Shown: one piece after another, positions 25,661 through 36,011 of the stretch | Position numbering within the stretch: the stretch's first letter is position 1 | Layout of the letters: every line of letters begins with the position of its first letter | NCBI GenBank assembly: GCA_963678675.1 | Contig: OY783199.1 | Location: 4,595,501-4,659,500 of the forward strand | Length of the DNA: 64,000 nucleotides | From: Xiphydria camelus | Lineage: Eukaryota; Arthropoda; Insecta; Hymenoptera; Xiphydriidae | Direction of reading: 5' to 3' | Notes under the pieces: model-generated | Database searches by the model: none | The model's input: only the letters and a program-made list of their open reading frames with translations | What the model was told of the DNA's origin: nothing | Program-made: the position numbers and the translations under genes

Positions 25661-26963
25661 ATTATCTTCTTTCCAGCGCCTCCTAGGTAAAATGTAGTTT
25701 TATAAAAATTGTAGAGGATACGATTCTCTACAAGTTTTGTTTAACATTTTTTTCTCTCAAACAAATAATTTCAGAGTTACGCTTAACTAAACTAGAGCAC
25801 TTTTCCTACAGTTGCATTACGTACCCTTTTCAATCCGATTCTTTGGCATTATCTTCTTTCCATCGCCTCCTAGGTAAGAGGTAGTTACATAAAAATTATA
25901 GAGGAGACAATTCTCTACAAGTTTTGTTTAACATTTTTTTCTTTCAAATAAATAATTTTAGAGTTACGCTTAAGTAAACTAGAGCACTTTTCTTACAGTT
26001 GCATTACGTACCCTTTTCAATCCGATTCTTTGGCATTATCTTCTTTCCATCGTCTCCTAGGTAAGAGGTAGTTATATAAACATTATAGAGGAGACAATTC
26101 TCTACAAGTTTTGTTTAACATTTTTTTCTCTTAAACAAATAATTTCAGAGTTACGCTTAAGTAACCTAGAGCACTTTTCTGACAGTTGCATTACGTACCC
26201 TTTTCAATCCGATTCTTTGGCATTATCTTCTTTCCATCGCCTCCTAGGTAAGAGGTAGTTACATGAAAATTATAGAGAAGACAATTCTCTACAAGTTTTG
26301 TTTAACATTTTTTCTCTCAAACAAATAATGTCAAAGTTACGCTTAAGTAAACTGGAGCGCTTTTCTTACAGTTGCATTCACGTACCCTTTTCAATCCGCT
26401 TCTTTGGCATTATCTTCTTTTCATCGCCTCCTAAGTAAGAGGTAGTTACATAAAAATTATACAGGAGACAATTCTCTACAAGTTTGTTTAATATTTTTTT
26501 CTCTCAAACAAATAATTTCAGAGTTACGCTTAAGTAAACTAGAGCGCTTTTCTTACAGTTGCATTCACGTACCCTTTTCAATCTGATTTGTTGGCATTAT
26601 CCCCTTTCTATCGCCTCCTAGGTAAAAGGTAGTTACATGAAAATTATAGAGGAGACAATTCTCTACAAGTTTTGTTTTACATTTTTTTTTCTCAAACAAA
26701 TAATTTCAGAGTTACGTTTAAGTAAACTAGAGCACTTTTCTTACAGTTGCATTACGTACCCTTTTCAATCCGATTCTTTGGCATTATCTTCTTTCCAGCA
26801 CCTCCTCGGTAAGAGGTAGTTACATAAAAATTATAGAGGAGATAATTCTCTACAAGTTTTGTTTGGCAATTTTTTTCTGAAACAAATAATTTCAGAGTTG
26901 CGCCTAAGTAAACCAGAGCGTTTTTCTTACAATTGCATTCACGTACCCTTTTCACTCTCAACT
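25661..26963 (+). repeat. Left array: 7 tandem units of 187 bp
   Basis: Units begin ATTATCTTCTTTCC at 25661, 25848, 26035, 26222, 26409, 26596 and 26783, an exact spacing of 187 bp each time. Every unit carries CCTCCTAGGTAAGAGG-like, ATTCTCTACAAGTTTTGTTT, CAAATAATTTCAGAGTTACG and TTACGTACCCTTTTCAATCC. Units differ by a few diagnostic changes each, and these can be matched one by one to units of the right array. Confidence 0.95.
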
Positions 26964-27506
26964 TCGCTAATTACTGATTCATTATGTTTTCATAATCAAT
27001 TGTACTCGTTTAAACACCACCATGAGATAGAGTAAACGGCGCGTTTTTTTTTAACATAGTTTCCCCAGTAGGCCTATTCCACATCTGTCGTTCTAGTGTG
27101 CAGTTTTCCAAACTAGTTCGTATTGTTTTGTTCAATTTTAATTCTGAATGAAATAATTGCAAAGCGTGAAATTTGAGCATTAGATATTTGAAGCAGAAAT
27201 TATGTATTTTTATCTAAAGTATAGAGAAATCGATAATTTGACAGCGTTAAATGTTGGAATATTATTGTATTTATGGTAGTTAGGAACAAAACAAGAAAAG
27301 GAATTTTAGATTCGGAAGCAGTCCAGCAATTTCATTGGTAGTATAACGCTCCAGCTTGTGTTCTGTTATGGAAATATTTAAAATGAAGAATAAAAAATTT
27401 TTTGGACTTCTCCAATCGAAGTGGATCAACATGGATTACTCATCCGACATCGGAATATTTCTGGAAGAACTACTGGAATATTATTTGTTTTAGATGCATA
27501 ACATTA
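26964..27506 (+). repeat. Foldback left arm, linker
   Basis: Single-copy within the arm and mirrored at 29005-29562. It includes CCCAGTAGGCCTATTCCAC and an AT-rich stretch next to the CXC exon. No independent gene is seen. Confidence 0.8.
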
Positions 27507-27761
27507 TTAGTACTCAAAATCGACTTCCATAAAGTGAACATCGTCATCACTTCCATGTCCACTAGTTTCAGCAAACATTTCTACATCTTCCAAATTCGGT
27601 TGCATTTCTTCATCTTCTGAATCTGTGTCTTCAGAATCATCCAGCGTGAAATTTTTACAGGTTTGACCGTTGCAATTCTTACAAACATGAGTGCAATGGA
27701 GGCCACTTCTCTTACAACGACATCTACTTGTGGCACAGTCACCTTTACAACCATACAAGAT
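27507..27761 (-). pseudogene. CXC-domain terminal exon, left arm copy
   Basis: Read on the minus strand, this exon follows a splice acceptor (CATTTTCAG) and stays open to its stop. It encodes about 84 residues: a cysteine-rich segment with the pattern C-x3-C-x4-C-x-C-x6-C-x3-C-x2-C-x4-C, like tesmin/TSO1 CXC domains, which bind zinc and in known members DNA. A strongly acidic Asp/Glu/Ser tail ends Asp-Phe-Glu-Tyr. Over the shared 90-codon open frame it differs from the right-arm copy at only three residues. The upstream exon at 27918-28203 has lost its frame, so the whole is probably a relic of a transposon or captured gene rather than a working protein. I have no basis for a specific function. 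Confidence 0.6.
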
Positions 27762-27917
27762 CTGAAAATGAGAAAACATTCAATTAAAATTTTCATGAAA
27801 AAGGGTGGAAAATTATTGGATAATCTTTGTTGCACTACTTTTCTTTGATAACATGAAGATAAATGTAGGGAAAAAAATTATTTATATCTTTTTGTAGAAG
27901 CCTCGCAAATTAATTAC

Positions 27918-28203
27918 CTTTTTGAGCAACTCTTTCGGAGCTAATTCTGCACGTTGAATCACTGGAAGGAGCATTATGGTGGTTCTCCTCCATCCCCAAT
28001 CCTCAGCGTTTAATTCTCGTCCTTGCTATGTTTGAACTTGGTAAAACACCCTCTTGGTATGTTCATGAAGTGCAGATGGAGTTGGTGGTAATGAGAAGCC
28101 AGTGACATTTTCTTCTTGGCGGTGGTAATAAGTGATACAAAAAGCTTATATCGCATTTCATTAATAGGTTCCTTGTCGCGATCATTTGTTGAATATAAGT
28201 GCT
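27918..28203 (-). pseudogene. Upstream exon of the CXC gene, left arm, broken
   Basis: On the minus strand the frame that splices in phase to the CXC exon contains LPPTPSALHEHTKRVYYQVQ, then a TAG stop (at 28026-28028), then ELNAEDWGW and APKELLKK before a GTAATT donor. Uncharacterised arthropod proteins I recall have Trp at the position of this stop, so TGG to TAG is likely. The more upstream part (MRYKLF...) is in another frame, so a frameshift is also present. Near 28180 this arm reads AAATGATCG where the right arm reads AAATGTGATCG, a further 2-bp break. The exon start is not determined, because the arm ends here. Confidence 0.5.
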
Positions 28204-28305
28204 ATATAACTTCCTCAGCGATGGGATATAAATAGATACAGATTTCTGCAGAGCTGGATTTTTTTCTGGTATTTTGAACATACTTCTCTTCCCTTTTTAT
28301 TATCC
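28204..28305. other. Single-copy loop at the centre of the foldback
   Basis: About 102 bp that is not palindromic, between the inner ends AATATAAGTGCT and AGCACTTGTATT of the arms. It would form the loop of a giant hairpin. Its right part (CCCTTTTTATTATCC) may be the last trace of sequence upstream of the captured exon. No gene recognised. Confidence 0.7.
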
Positions 28306-28593
28306 AGCACTTGTATTCAACAAATGTGATCGCGACAAGGAACCTATTAATGAAATGCGATATAAGCTTTTTGTATCACTTGTTACCACCGCCAAGAAGA
28401 AAATGTCACTAGCTTCTCATTACCACCAACTCCATCTGCACTTCATGAACATACCAAGAGGGTGTATTACCAAGTTCAAACATAGCAAGGACGAGAATTA
28501 AACGCTGAGGATTGGGGATGGAGGAGAACCACCATAATGCTCCTTCCAGTGATTCAACGCGCAGAATTAGCTCCGAAAGAGTTGCTCAAAAAG
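28306..28593 (+). pseudogene. Upstream exon of the CXC gene, right arm, broken
   Basis: Plus-strand counterpart of 27918-28203. The first part is open in one frame (FNKCDRDKEPINEMRYKLF). The second part, from about 28420, is open in another frame and contains LPPTPSALHEHTK, an internal TAG at 28483-28485, and ELNAEDWGW. It ends LLKK exactly at a GTAATT donor at 28594. The same TAG is present in the left arm, so this lesion either predates the palindrome or was copied between arms. The order of motifs (LPPT segment, WGW segment, AP-LL, then the Cys-rich region) matches a module I recall in many uncharacterised insect proteins. Confidence 0.5.
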
Positions 28594-28749
28594 GTAATTA
28601 ATTTTTGTGGCTCCTACAAAAAGATATAAATAATTTTTCTTCCTACATTTATCTTCATGTTATCAAAGAAAAGTAGTGCAACAAAGATTATCCAATAATT
28701 TTCCACCCTTTTTCATGAAAATTTTAATTGAATGTTTTCTCATTTTCAG
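28594..28749 (+). other. Putative intron of the CXC gene relic (right arm)
   Basis: A 156-bp interval bounded by GTAATT and CATTTTCAG. Removal joins Lys-Lys to Ile-Phe-Tyr-Gly-Cys in phase 0. The reverse-oriented equivalent in the left arm is 27762-27917, also 156 bp. Retention of the intron implies spread as DNA rather than through a spliced RNA copy. Confidence 0.55.
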
Positions 28750-29004
28750 ATCTTTTACGGTTGTAAAGGTGACTGTGCCACAAGTAGTTGTCGTTGTAAG
28801 AGAAGTGGCCTCCATTGCACTCATGTTTGTAAGAATTGCAACGGTCAAACCTGTAAAAATTTCACGCTGGATGATTCTGAAGACACAGATTCAGAAGATG
28901 AAGAAATGCAACCAAATTTGGAAGATGTAGAAATGTTTGCTGAAACTGGTGGACATGGAAGTGATGACGATGTTCACTTTATGGAAGTCGATTTTGAGTA
29001 CTAA
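28750..29004 (+). pseudogene. CXC-domain terminal exon, right arm copy
   Basis: An open exon of 255 bp after a good splice acceptor, encoding the cysteine-rich CXC-like segment (first Cys about 5 residues in) and an acidic Asp/Glu-rich tail. The ATG at 28732 lies inside the intron, so I do not take it as a true start. The reading frame is intact over the whole exon in both arms, whereas the upstream exon is not. This may be chance, recent duplication or some residual constraint. A CXC-like zinc-binding fold is expected from the Cys spacing, but function is unknown. Confidence 0.6.
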
Positions 29005-29562
29005 TAATGTTATGCATCTAAAACAAATAATATTCCAGTAGTTCTTCCAGAAATATTCCGATGTCGGATGAGTAATCCATGTCGATCCACTTCGATTGGA
29101 GAAGTCCAAATAATTTTTTATTCTTCATTTTAAATATTTCCATAACAGAACACAAGCTGGAGCGTTATACTACCAATGAAATTGGTGGTTTGCTTCCGAA
29201 TGTAAAATTCTTTTTCTTGTTTTGTTCCTAACTACCATAAATACAGTAATATTCCAACATTTAACGCTGTCGAATTATGGATTTCTCTATGCTTTAAATA
29301 AAAATACATAATTTCTGCTTGAAATATCTAATGTTCAAATTTCACGCTTTGCAATTATTTCATTCAGAATTAAAACTGAACAAAACAATACGAACTAGTT
29401 TCGAAAACTGCACACTAGAACGACACAGTTGTGGAATAGGCCTACTGGGGAAACTACGATAAAAAAAAACGTGCCGTTTACTCTACCTCATGGTGGTGTG
29501 GAAACGAGTACAATTGATTATGAAAACATAATGAATCAGTAATTAGCGAAATTGAGAGTTAA
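29005..29562 (-). repeat. Foldback right arm, linker
   Basis: Inverted copy of 26964-27506 with scattered substitutions, including GTGGAATAGGCCTACTGGGG. No gene seen. Confidence 0.8.
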
Positions 29563-31602
29563 AAGGGTACGTGAATGCAACTGTAAGAAAAGTGCTCCAG
29601 TTTACTTAAGCGTAACTCTGAAATTATTTGTTTGAGAGAAAAAAATATTAAACAAACTTGTAGAGAATTGTCTGCTCTATAATTTTTATGTAACTACCTC
29701 TTACTTAGGAGGCGATGAAAAGAAGATAATGCCAAAGAATCGGATTGAAAAGGGTAGGTGAATGCAACTGTAAGAAAAATGCTCTAGTTTACTTAAGCGT
29801 AACTCTGAAATTATTTATTTGAAAGAAAAAAATGTTAAACAAAACTTGTAGAGAATTGTCTCCTCTATAATTTTTATGTAACTACCTCTTACCTAGGAGG
29901 CGATGGAAAGAAGATAATGCCAAAGAATCGGATTGAAAAGGGTACGTGAATGCAACTGTAAGAAAAGTGCTCCAGTTGACTTAAGCGTAACTCTGAAATT
30001 ATTTGTTTGAGAGAAAAAAATGTGAAACAAAACTTGTAGAGAATTGTCTCCTCTATAATTTTTATGTAACTATCTCTTACCTAGGAGGCGATGGAAAGAA
30101 GATAATGCCAAGGAATCGGATTGAAAAGGGTACGTAATGCAACTGTAAGAAAAGTGCTCTAGTTTACTTAGGCGCAACTCTGAAATTATTTGTTTCAGAA
30201 AAAAATTGCCAAACAAAACTTGTAGAGAATTATCTCCTCTATAATTTTTATGTAACTACCTCTTACCGAGGAGGTGCTGGAAAGAAGATAATGCCAAAGA
30301 ATCGGATTGAAAAGGGTACGTAATGCAACTGTAAGAAAAGTGCTCTAGTTTACTTAAACGTAACTCTGAAATTATTTGTTTGAGAAAAAAAAATGTAAAA
30401 CAAAACTTGTAGAGAATTGTCTCCTCTATAATTTTCATGTAACTACCTTTTACCTAGGAGGCGATAGAAAGGGGATAATGCCAACAAATCAGATTGAAAA
30501 GGGTACGTGAATGCAACTGTAAGAAAAGCGCTCTAGTTTACTTAAGCGTAACTCTGAAATTATTTGTTTGAGAGAAAAAAATATTAAACAAACTTGTAGA
30601 GAATTGTCTCCTGTATAATTTTTATGTAACTACCTCTTACTTAGGAGGCGATGAAAAGAAGATAATGCCAAAGAAGCGGATTGAAAAGGGTACGTGAATG
30701 CAACTGTAAGAAAAGCGCTCCAGTTTACTTAAGCGTAACTTTGACATTATTTGTTTGAGAGAAAAAATGTTAAACAAAACTTGTAGAGAATTGTCTTCTC
30801 TATAATTTTCATGTAACTACCTCTTACCTAGGAGGCGATGGAAAGAAGATAATGCCAAAGAATCGGATTGAAAAGGGTACGTAATGCAACTGTCAGAAAA
30901 GTGCTCTAGGTTACTTAAGCGTAACTCTGAAATTATTTGTTTAAGAGAAAAAAATGTTAAACAAAACTTGTAGAGAATTGTCTCCTCTATAATGTTTATA
31001 TAACTACCTCTTACCTAGGAGACGATGGAAAGAAGATAATGCCAAAGAATCGGATTGAAAAGGGTACGTGAATGCAACTGTAAGAAAAGTGCTCCAGTTG
31101 ACTTAAGCGTAACTCTGAAATTATTTGTTTGAGAGAAAAAAATGTGAAACAAAACTTGTAGAGAATTGTCTCCTCTATAATTTTTATGTAACTATCTCTT
31201 ACCTAGGAGGCGATGGAAAGAAGATAATGCCAAAGAATCGGATTGAAAAGGGTACGTAATGCAACTGTAAGAAAAGTGCTCTAGTTTACTTAAGCGTAAC
31301 TCTAAAATTATTTATTTGAAAGAAAAAAATGTTAAACAAAACTTGTAGAGAATTGTCTCCTCTATAATTTTTATGTAACTACCTCTTACCTAGGAGGCGA
31401 TGGAAAGAAGATAATGCCAAAGAATCGGATTGAAAAGGGTACGTAATGCAACTGTAGGAAAAGTGCTCTAGTTTAGTTAAGCGTAACTCTGAAATTATTT
31501 GTTTGAGAGAAAAAAATGTTAAACAAAACTTGTAGAGAATCGTATCCTCTACAATTTTTATAAAACTACATTTTACCTAGGAGGCGCTGGAAAGAAGATA
31601 AT
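29563..31602 (-). repeat. Right array: 11 tandem units of about 187 bp
   Basis: Inverted relative to the left array. Successive AAAAGGGTACGT boundaries fall near 29567, 29753, 29939, 30126, 30313, 30500, 30687, 30875, 31062, 31250 and 31437. By diagnostic variants, the units from 30126 to the outer end match left units 7, 6, 5, 4, 3, then one extra, then 2 and 1. Three further extra units lie at the inner edge, and the third (about 29939) shares the CCAGTTGACTT and GTGAAACAAAAC variants with the other extra unit (about 31062). Confidence 0.9.
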
Positions 31603-32465
31603 GGAAATAAGATAATGCATATTGCCTTGGCTACTAGCTCTGCGAGGTATTCATGGTCGCGATGCTACGAAAACGGCCTTCCGATTTTCGTCTATCCTGC
31701 AAGGGAACATAAGTTACTCCAAAACGCTTAGAGCAACCCTCTGTCTCACTGACACTCGCAGACAACTGCAGCAGCGCGCGCACACAAACGTCAGGGCGAC
31801 GAGAGTGAGAACGGTGCGACACTATATGTCTGTCTCAAGCTAGTGGTGCTCATCGCATAAATCTCCCTTCTTTTCAATTGAGCATATCTTACAAACCAGG
31901 CAAGATACGTTCAATTGCTATCTATCTTTTCTTTCAGAAAGAATCCGAAATAAACGATGGTATAATTAAAAAATTTTTTTATTGTACATTTCGATGTGAA
32001 TTGAGAAATTGACAACTTTAAACATCAATTAGTGTTAAACAACACTGAAAAAAAAAATTCGGTTTCGCTAGGAAAAAAGATGACATTTTTCTAGACAAGT
32101 TGTAGAAAGAAAAATTGTAAAAATTTTAACTTTTGCATTTGTTATGAATATTTGAAAATTCCAACTCATCTGGAGGTCCTAGTTTCTTAGGGGTTGAAGA
32201 TAGAGTGAAAATGTAATAATCTTTTTTATAGATAATTTCATTATCTACAACTTTTGTCTAAGCTATTTTTCAATAAGTCACGTATTTTTCAAAATATCAG
32301 CGAAGAACCGATTTTTCAACAATAAATAAATTTTTTACAGCCGTCGCCGGGGGGTGATACTTCTTTTAACATGTTCCCTCTGTTAATAACATCAAAACAT
32401 AGCTTTTGTCAAGTTTTCACCATTACGTCACAATTTTCGATTTAAACGGAAATTTTACTGGACTA
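31603..32465 (-). repeat. Foldback right arm, outer terminal zone
   Basis: Inverted copy of 24798-25660. It includes the CpG-rich block at about 31640-31825 and the AT-rich end, finishing CTGGACTA next to TTA. Confidence 0.85.
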
Positions 32466-32468
32466 TTA

Positions 32469-33705
32469 CCTTCGGGTCTCTCTGCTCTCCCGCCTCTCTC
32501 TCTCTCTTCTTCCTCGCCCCTCGTTTCCGTCCGCGCGCGCGCCGCAGCAACAGAGGAGGATCGCGCGAGAAGCGCAACCGCCCTGAAAATACGTTTACGA
32601 CGTGTCATAATTGCAGGGTCCTCCCGAACGGTACACTCCGTGAGCTCGCCTCACCTCGCCGTCCATTTCTATCTCCGGATAGCGGATGCGAAATCCCGAT
32701 TCTTCTCTCCCTCTCGCACCAAATTCGAGGCTCGCTTCCGCCCCGAACATCTCTGTCTTCGTCCCCCGTCTCCCTCGACTTCTCAAATCGTACCTGGATG
32801 TAGTCCTATCGCGAGGCAGAACCGGAAGAGTCGTTATCGACGCCACGCGAGTCGAATTATCTCGGGGGAGGCCGGTGGAAATTAAAATCCTCCGAAGTCT
32901 CGGGAGAAGCCGGGGTGACGCGAGGTAGAAGGGAGGAAGGAGGGAGAAAGAGACGATGGGAGATGAAACGAAGGAAGAAGCTGGATGGGAGGGAGGGAAT
33001 ATAGGGTGGCGAACCGGAGTCGGGTCCATTAGGAAGCCCCGAGGGCCCCGCGGAACCGGGCGAAAGAGAGCTCCCTCTATCTCGAGAAGTGTCACCGATG
33101 ATGAATAGTTGGCACGAACAAAAAGAATGCTAACCGCGCGCGCGCGCGCTCGCCCCCGCTACTTTCTAACCCGACTCCCTTTTCTCGCTGCGCGTCCTTG
33201 GCCCTCTTCCCCCCCGTCGTTCCGACTCACGCTGCAGGCGGGAACGGGGGGGTGTAACGCCGCCACGACGATACCATCTTAATTAAAAGTTGCCAATTCA
33301 TTTCGTCCGTCGTTTCCACCCCGTGAACCGGAGAGCCTTATTCTTTTGTTTTACAAACGGCGGTCGTAGGCGGGGGCGGAGGGTGGGGGACAAAAAGTGC
33401 GCGACGCGGAAGCGTTTCGTCCGCGTGGAAATTAAGTAAGATGCGGAGGACGTGCGTCGCTGATGGTGTCGTTTGTTAGACGGCTTCGTCCCTCCTTTTT
33501 GCTTTTTTTTAATTTCGTTTATTTCAATTGTATTTGCCGTAGCCACAGCGCTAGCTCCAGTTTGGTTTAATTAAATTTAATTGCGGTATGCCTTTATCTT
33601 TCAAGGTTCGATGCCTTGAAAAATCCTGTGATAATTTATATCATTTTCGAGATGAAATATCTGCTGCCTCCTCGTGAAACTGTATCGTTCCTGTGGAAAC
33701 CATCC
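32469..33705. other. CpG-rich matrix, no gene seen
   Basis: Right flank of the foldback. It contains CT-rich and GCGCGCGC tracts (33138-33149) and unconvincing open frames on both strands (32406-32885 plus, 32595-33095 minus). Confidence 0.45.
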
Positions 33706-33706
33706 G

Positions 33707-34155
33707 CGCGTAAAAAAAGAGTGTAGCTAAAGTATGGTAGAAGTCTGGGTGAAGTTGAACCAAAAAGGTATGGCTATGGATCGTATCCGAGATTTTCCAC
33801 CAAACAATTTTCTCAAATCGGCTGAAAAGTAAAACTTACTCGACTTACCTGTTTCATTCAATTTTGTTGTATGGATTCTTCATTATAAAACTATAATGAC
33901 TTGTTCGGTACTAAAATATAGTTCATTTGTAGTAATTGAAGAGTTTAATAAAATAATCTATTGAAATAATATCAACTGACAAGATATATCATCATCGATG
34001 ACAGCATAACTTTGTACAAACAACTGAACTGCAATTGAAGAGCGCATCATTTACCGATTGAAAGTCTGACAATGAGATGCGATCCGTAGCCATTCTTTTT
34101 TGTTTCAACTTTTCCCAGACTTCCGCCATACTTTAGCCATATTTTTTTTTACGCG
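33707..34155. mobile_element. Family M element with about 75-bp inverted repeats
   Basis: It starts CGCGTAAAAAAAGAGTGTAG and ends with a T run and TTACGCG. Both arms carry AAGTATGGTAGAAGTCTGGG and its inverse CAGACTTCCGCCATACTT, then AAAAAGGTATGGCTATGGAT and its inverse. The interior is AT-rich and non-coding. The ends differ from CACTGAGA and family B ends, so this is a third terminal type. No other copy is in the window. Confidence 0.75.
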
Positions 34156-34159
34156 GACG

Positions 34160-34812
34160 CTCTGCACCCGACGACATCGACGACCGTGCCACCGTCGGCG
34201 ACTATTATAATGAAACCGTTGAACACGTTAACACGCGTGTGCCACCGAAGGCTAATTGCTCTTTTCGCGAGACCGCAGATGTAAAAAGGCGTCGCCGCGA
34301 GCACAAAGGCCCGCGCGATTTGACATGGCTAACTCGGCGCGAACGAACAACGCGACATGCCGCGCGCACGGTGGCGCGTTGATTTAATTAAGAAACGGTC
34401 CCGCGAACCGGACCGGATCGCCGCACCCTCTCTCCGGCGCGCGAGAGAATTTCCTCCCCCGGTCTCCGGCGCTCGCGCCACCCCGGTATAATTAGGGCGA
34501 ATTTTTAGCCGATGCTGTTGCCATCCGCGCCACGCCGCTCGTAATTTAGTTCCCAATTTGTATAAAATATCTTGCAGCTAATGAAGCAATTTAAGGCTGT
34601 CCGCCCGTAATATATGAAGTCTGCAGGACCGCGCCGCTTGCGCGAACGCCGGGGGTGGCGGTGGGTGCTCATTGCCACGCGCGGCTACGGGGAATTCCTC
34701 TTTTGCTCTCTTCGCGCGAACCCCCGGAGGAGTGGTTTTCGTCTCGATGAGGAGAGGCCCTCTGGCAAAAATCGAGATCTCTGGAATCGATCATCAAGCT
34801 AAACTCCCCCTC
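34160..34812. other. CpG-rich matrix, no gene seen
   Basis: Moderate to high GC, with only short overlapping open frames. Confidence 0.45.
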
Positions 34813-34813
34813 C

Positions 34814-35048
34814 CCAGGCGGAAAAGTTCTATATATTTTGTATATGATCTATATGTGGATTTCGTCATATATATATGAATTATGTATTATTTTTATATAA
34901 CCTTAAAGGACCATATTCGAATTTTTAAATGTTTGTGTAATCCATATACTTATAGTCCATATATGATTTATATAAAAATCATAACAATCCATACATAACC
35001 AAATCTACATATGCATTATATACAAAATATATAGAACTTTTCTGCCTG
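34814..35048. mobile_element. Family B MITE
   Basis: CCAGGCGGAAAAGTTCTATA at the left is matched by TATAGAACTTTTCTGCCTGG at the right. The TA-rich palindromic interior contains GATCTATATGTGGATTT and similar words. Confidence 0.8.
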
Positions 35049-35049
35049 G

Positions 35050-36010
35050 ACTATTTTATTAAATTCAATAAATCAGCCTGAGAAATACATGATACGAGAT
35101 AAGAAGGATATGAAATAAAAACAAATATATTATAAGTCATTTTCCCACTCGTATCGATAAATCCAAACGAATACCTACTGAACAAGTCACGTGGTTATTT
35201 ACAAAAGCTACAAGCGTATCCGTCTACTCATTCTCAAGCCTTCGACGCCTCTCGACATGTTTATATCGAACCGATACCCGCAGCGACGTCCGTGCCGCTA
35301 AACCGTGCGATCGTAAAACTGATCCCTGTATAATTTTCAATCGCGGTTGGATTTGACGACCTCGTCACGAGTCCCGGCTCCTCCGTAGTTCTCGCGGGGG
35401 TCGAGATAAGGGTGGAATGACGAGGTCGCAACGACCGGTAAAAAGGTGATCTCTCCCGGATAATACCGGGAGAGGAGCGAACGAAAGAGAGAGTGAGCGT
35501 GAGAAAGAGCGAGGGTGTGAGGGGAAAGGAGAAAGGGAACGCTGCTCCCTCGGGCGTCGGAAAACACGGCGATGCCTGCGGAGGCCGTAAAAAGACAATA
35601 CCATCCTCACACCCCTCGCGCTTTGCCGCCAAGTACCACGGTGTGGGGTACCGCGAGGTGTGTGCGTAGGATCTTCTTCCTCCTCTTTTCCTTGGCACCC
35701 AACTGCTCCCGCAGGCGACCCCGGGCCGTTCGAGCGCGAGGCGCGCCCGTCGTGCTTCGAACCCTCTTCTCTTCGATGAATTGAATTTTATAGTGATTTT
35801 ATGCCTTTTATTAGCCGCCTTAAAATGTATGGACAAACTGATTTTCTCTTCCCCCCCGAAAGGTTTCTCGAGGTGTCGAGAACGTTCCGAGACGTATGTT
35901 ATTTTGTCCACGATTGTGATTTTACTGGTTGATTCTTGATTGTGTTAAATGGTAGAAGTATTTGTTACTATTCCGAGGATAAATCTGTGATGCATCCGTA
36001 CTAATTACAA
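35050..36010. other. Unique sequence, no gene seen
   Basis: AT-rich to about 35220, then GC-rich. The 216-codon minus frame at 35261-35911 overlaps other frames and has no family resemblance. Confidence 0.45.
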
Positions 36011-36011
36011 A

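Larger units (their letters stand above)
24798..32465. mobile_element. Giant foldback (long inverted repeat) element
   Basis: The left end TAGTCCAGTAAAATTTCC at 24798 is the inverted complement of the right end GGAAATTTTACTGGACTA finishing at 32465. TTA lies directly outside both ends (24795-24797, 32466-32468), consistent with a 3-bp target duplication. Arms extend to 28203 and from 28306, leaving a single-copy loop of about 102 bp. Each arm holds, from outside in, an AT-rich terminal zone of about 860 bp with a CpG-rich block, a tandem array of 187-bp units, a linker of about 550 bp, and a decayed two-exon gene end with a CXC domain. The 754-bp arm length difference is explained by four extra units on the right. 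Drosophila Foldback elements also have long inverted repeats with internal tandem repeats, but the cargo and flank size here differ. No transposase is visible, so movement would need one in trans. Confidence 0.9.

Noticed and set aside
28732..28749. ATG start for the 90-codon CXC open frame
   Set aside because: These bases read as the end of an intron (polypyrimidine tract and CAG). The upstream exon joins in phase, so this ATG is unlikely to be the true start.
25661..31602. CRISPR-like array
   Set aside because: Units are 187-bp contiguous tandem copies without unique spacers, in a eukaryotic transposon-like context.
24798..32465. Pure assembly artefact producing a false palindrome
   Set aside because: The arms differ in repeat number and at many scattered positions, and a TTA lies on both sides. 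An artefact would normally give identical arms. Long reads would still be needed to be certain.
35261..35911. 216-codon minus-strand open frame
   Set aside because: No domain, overlapped by several other frames, biased composition.
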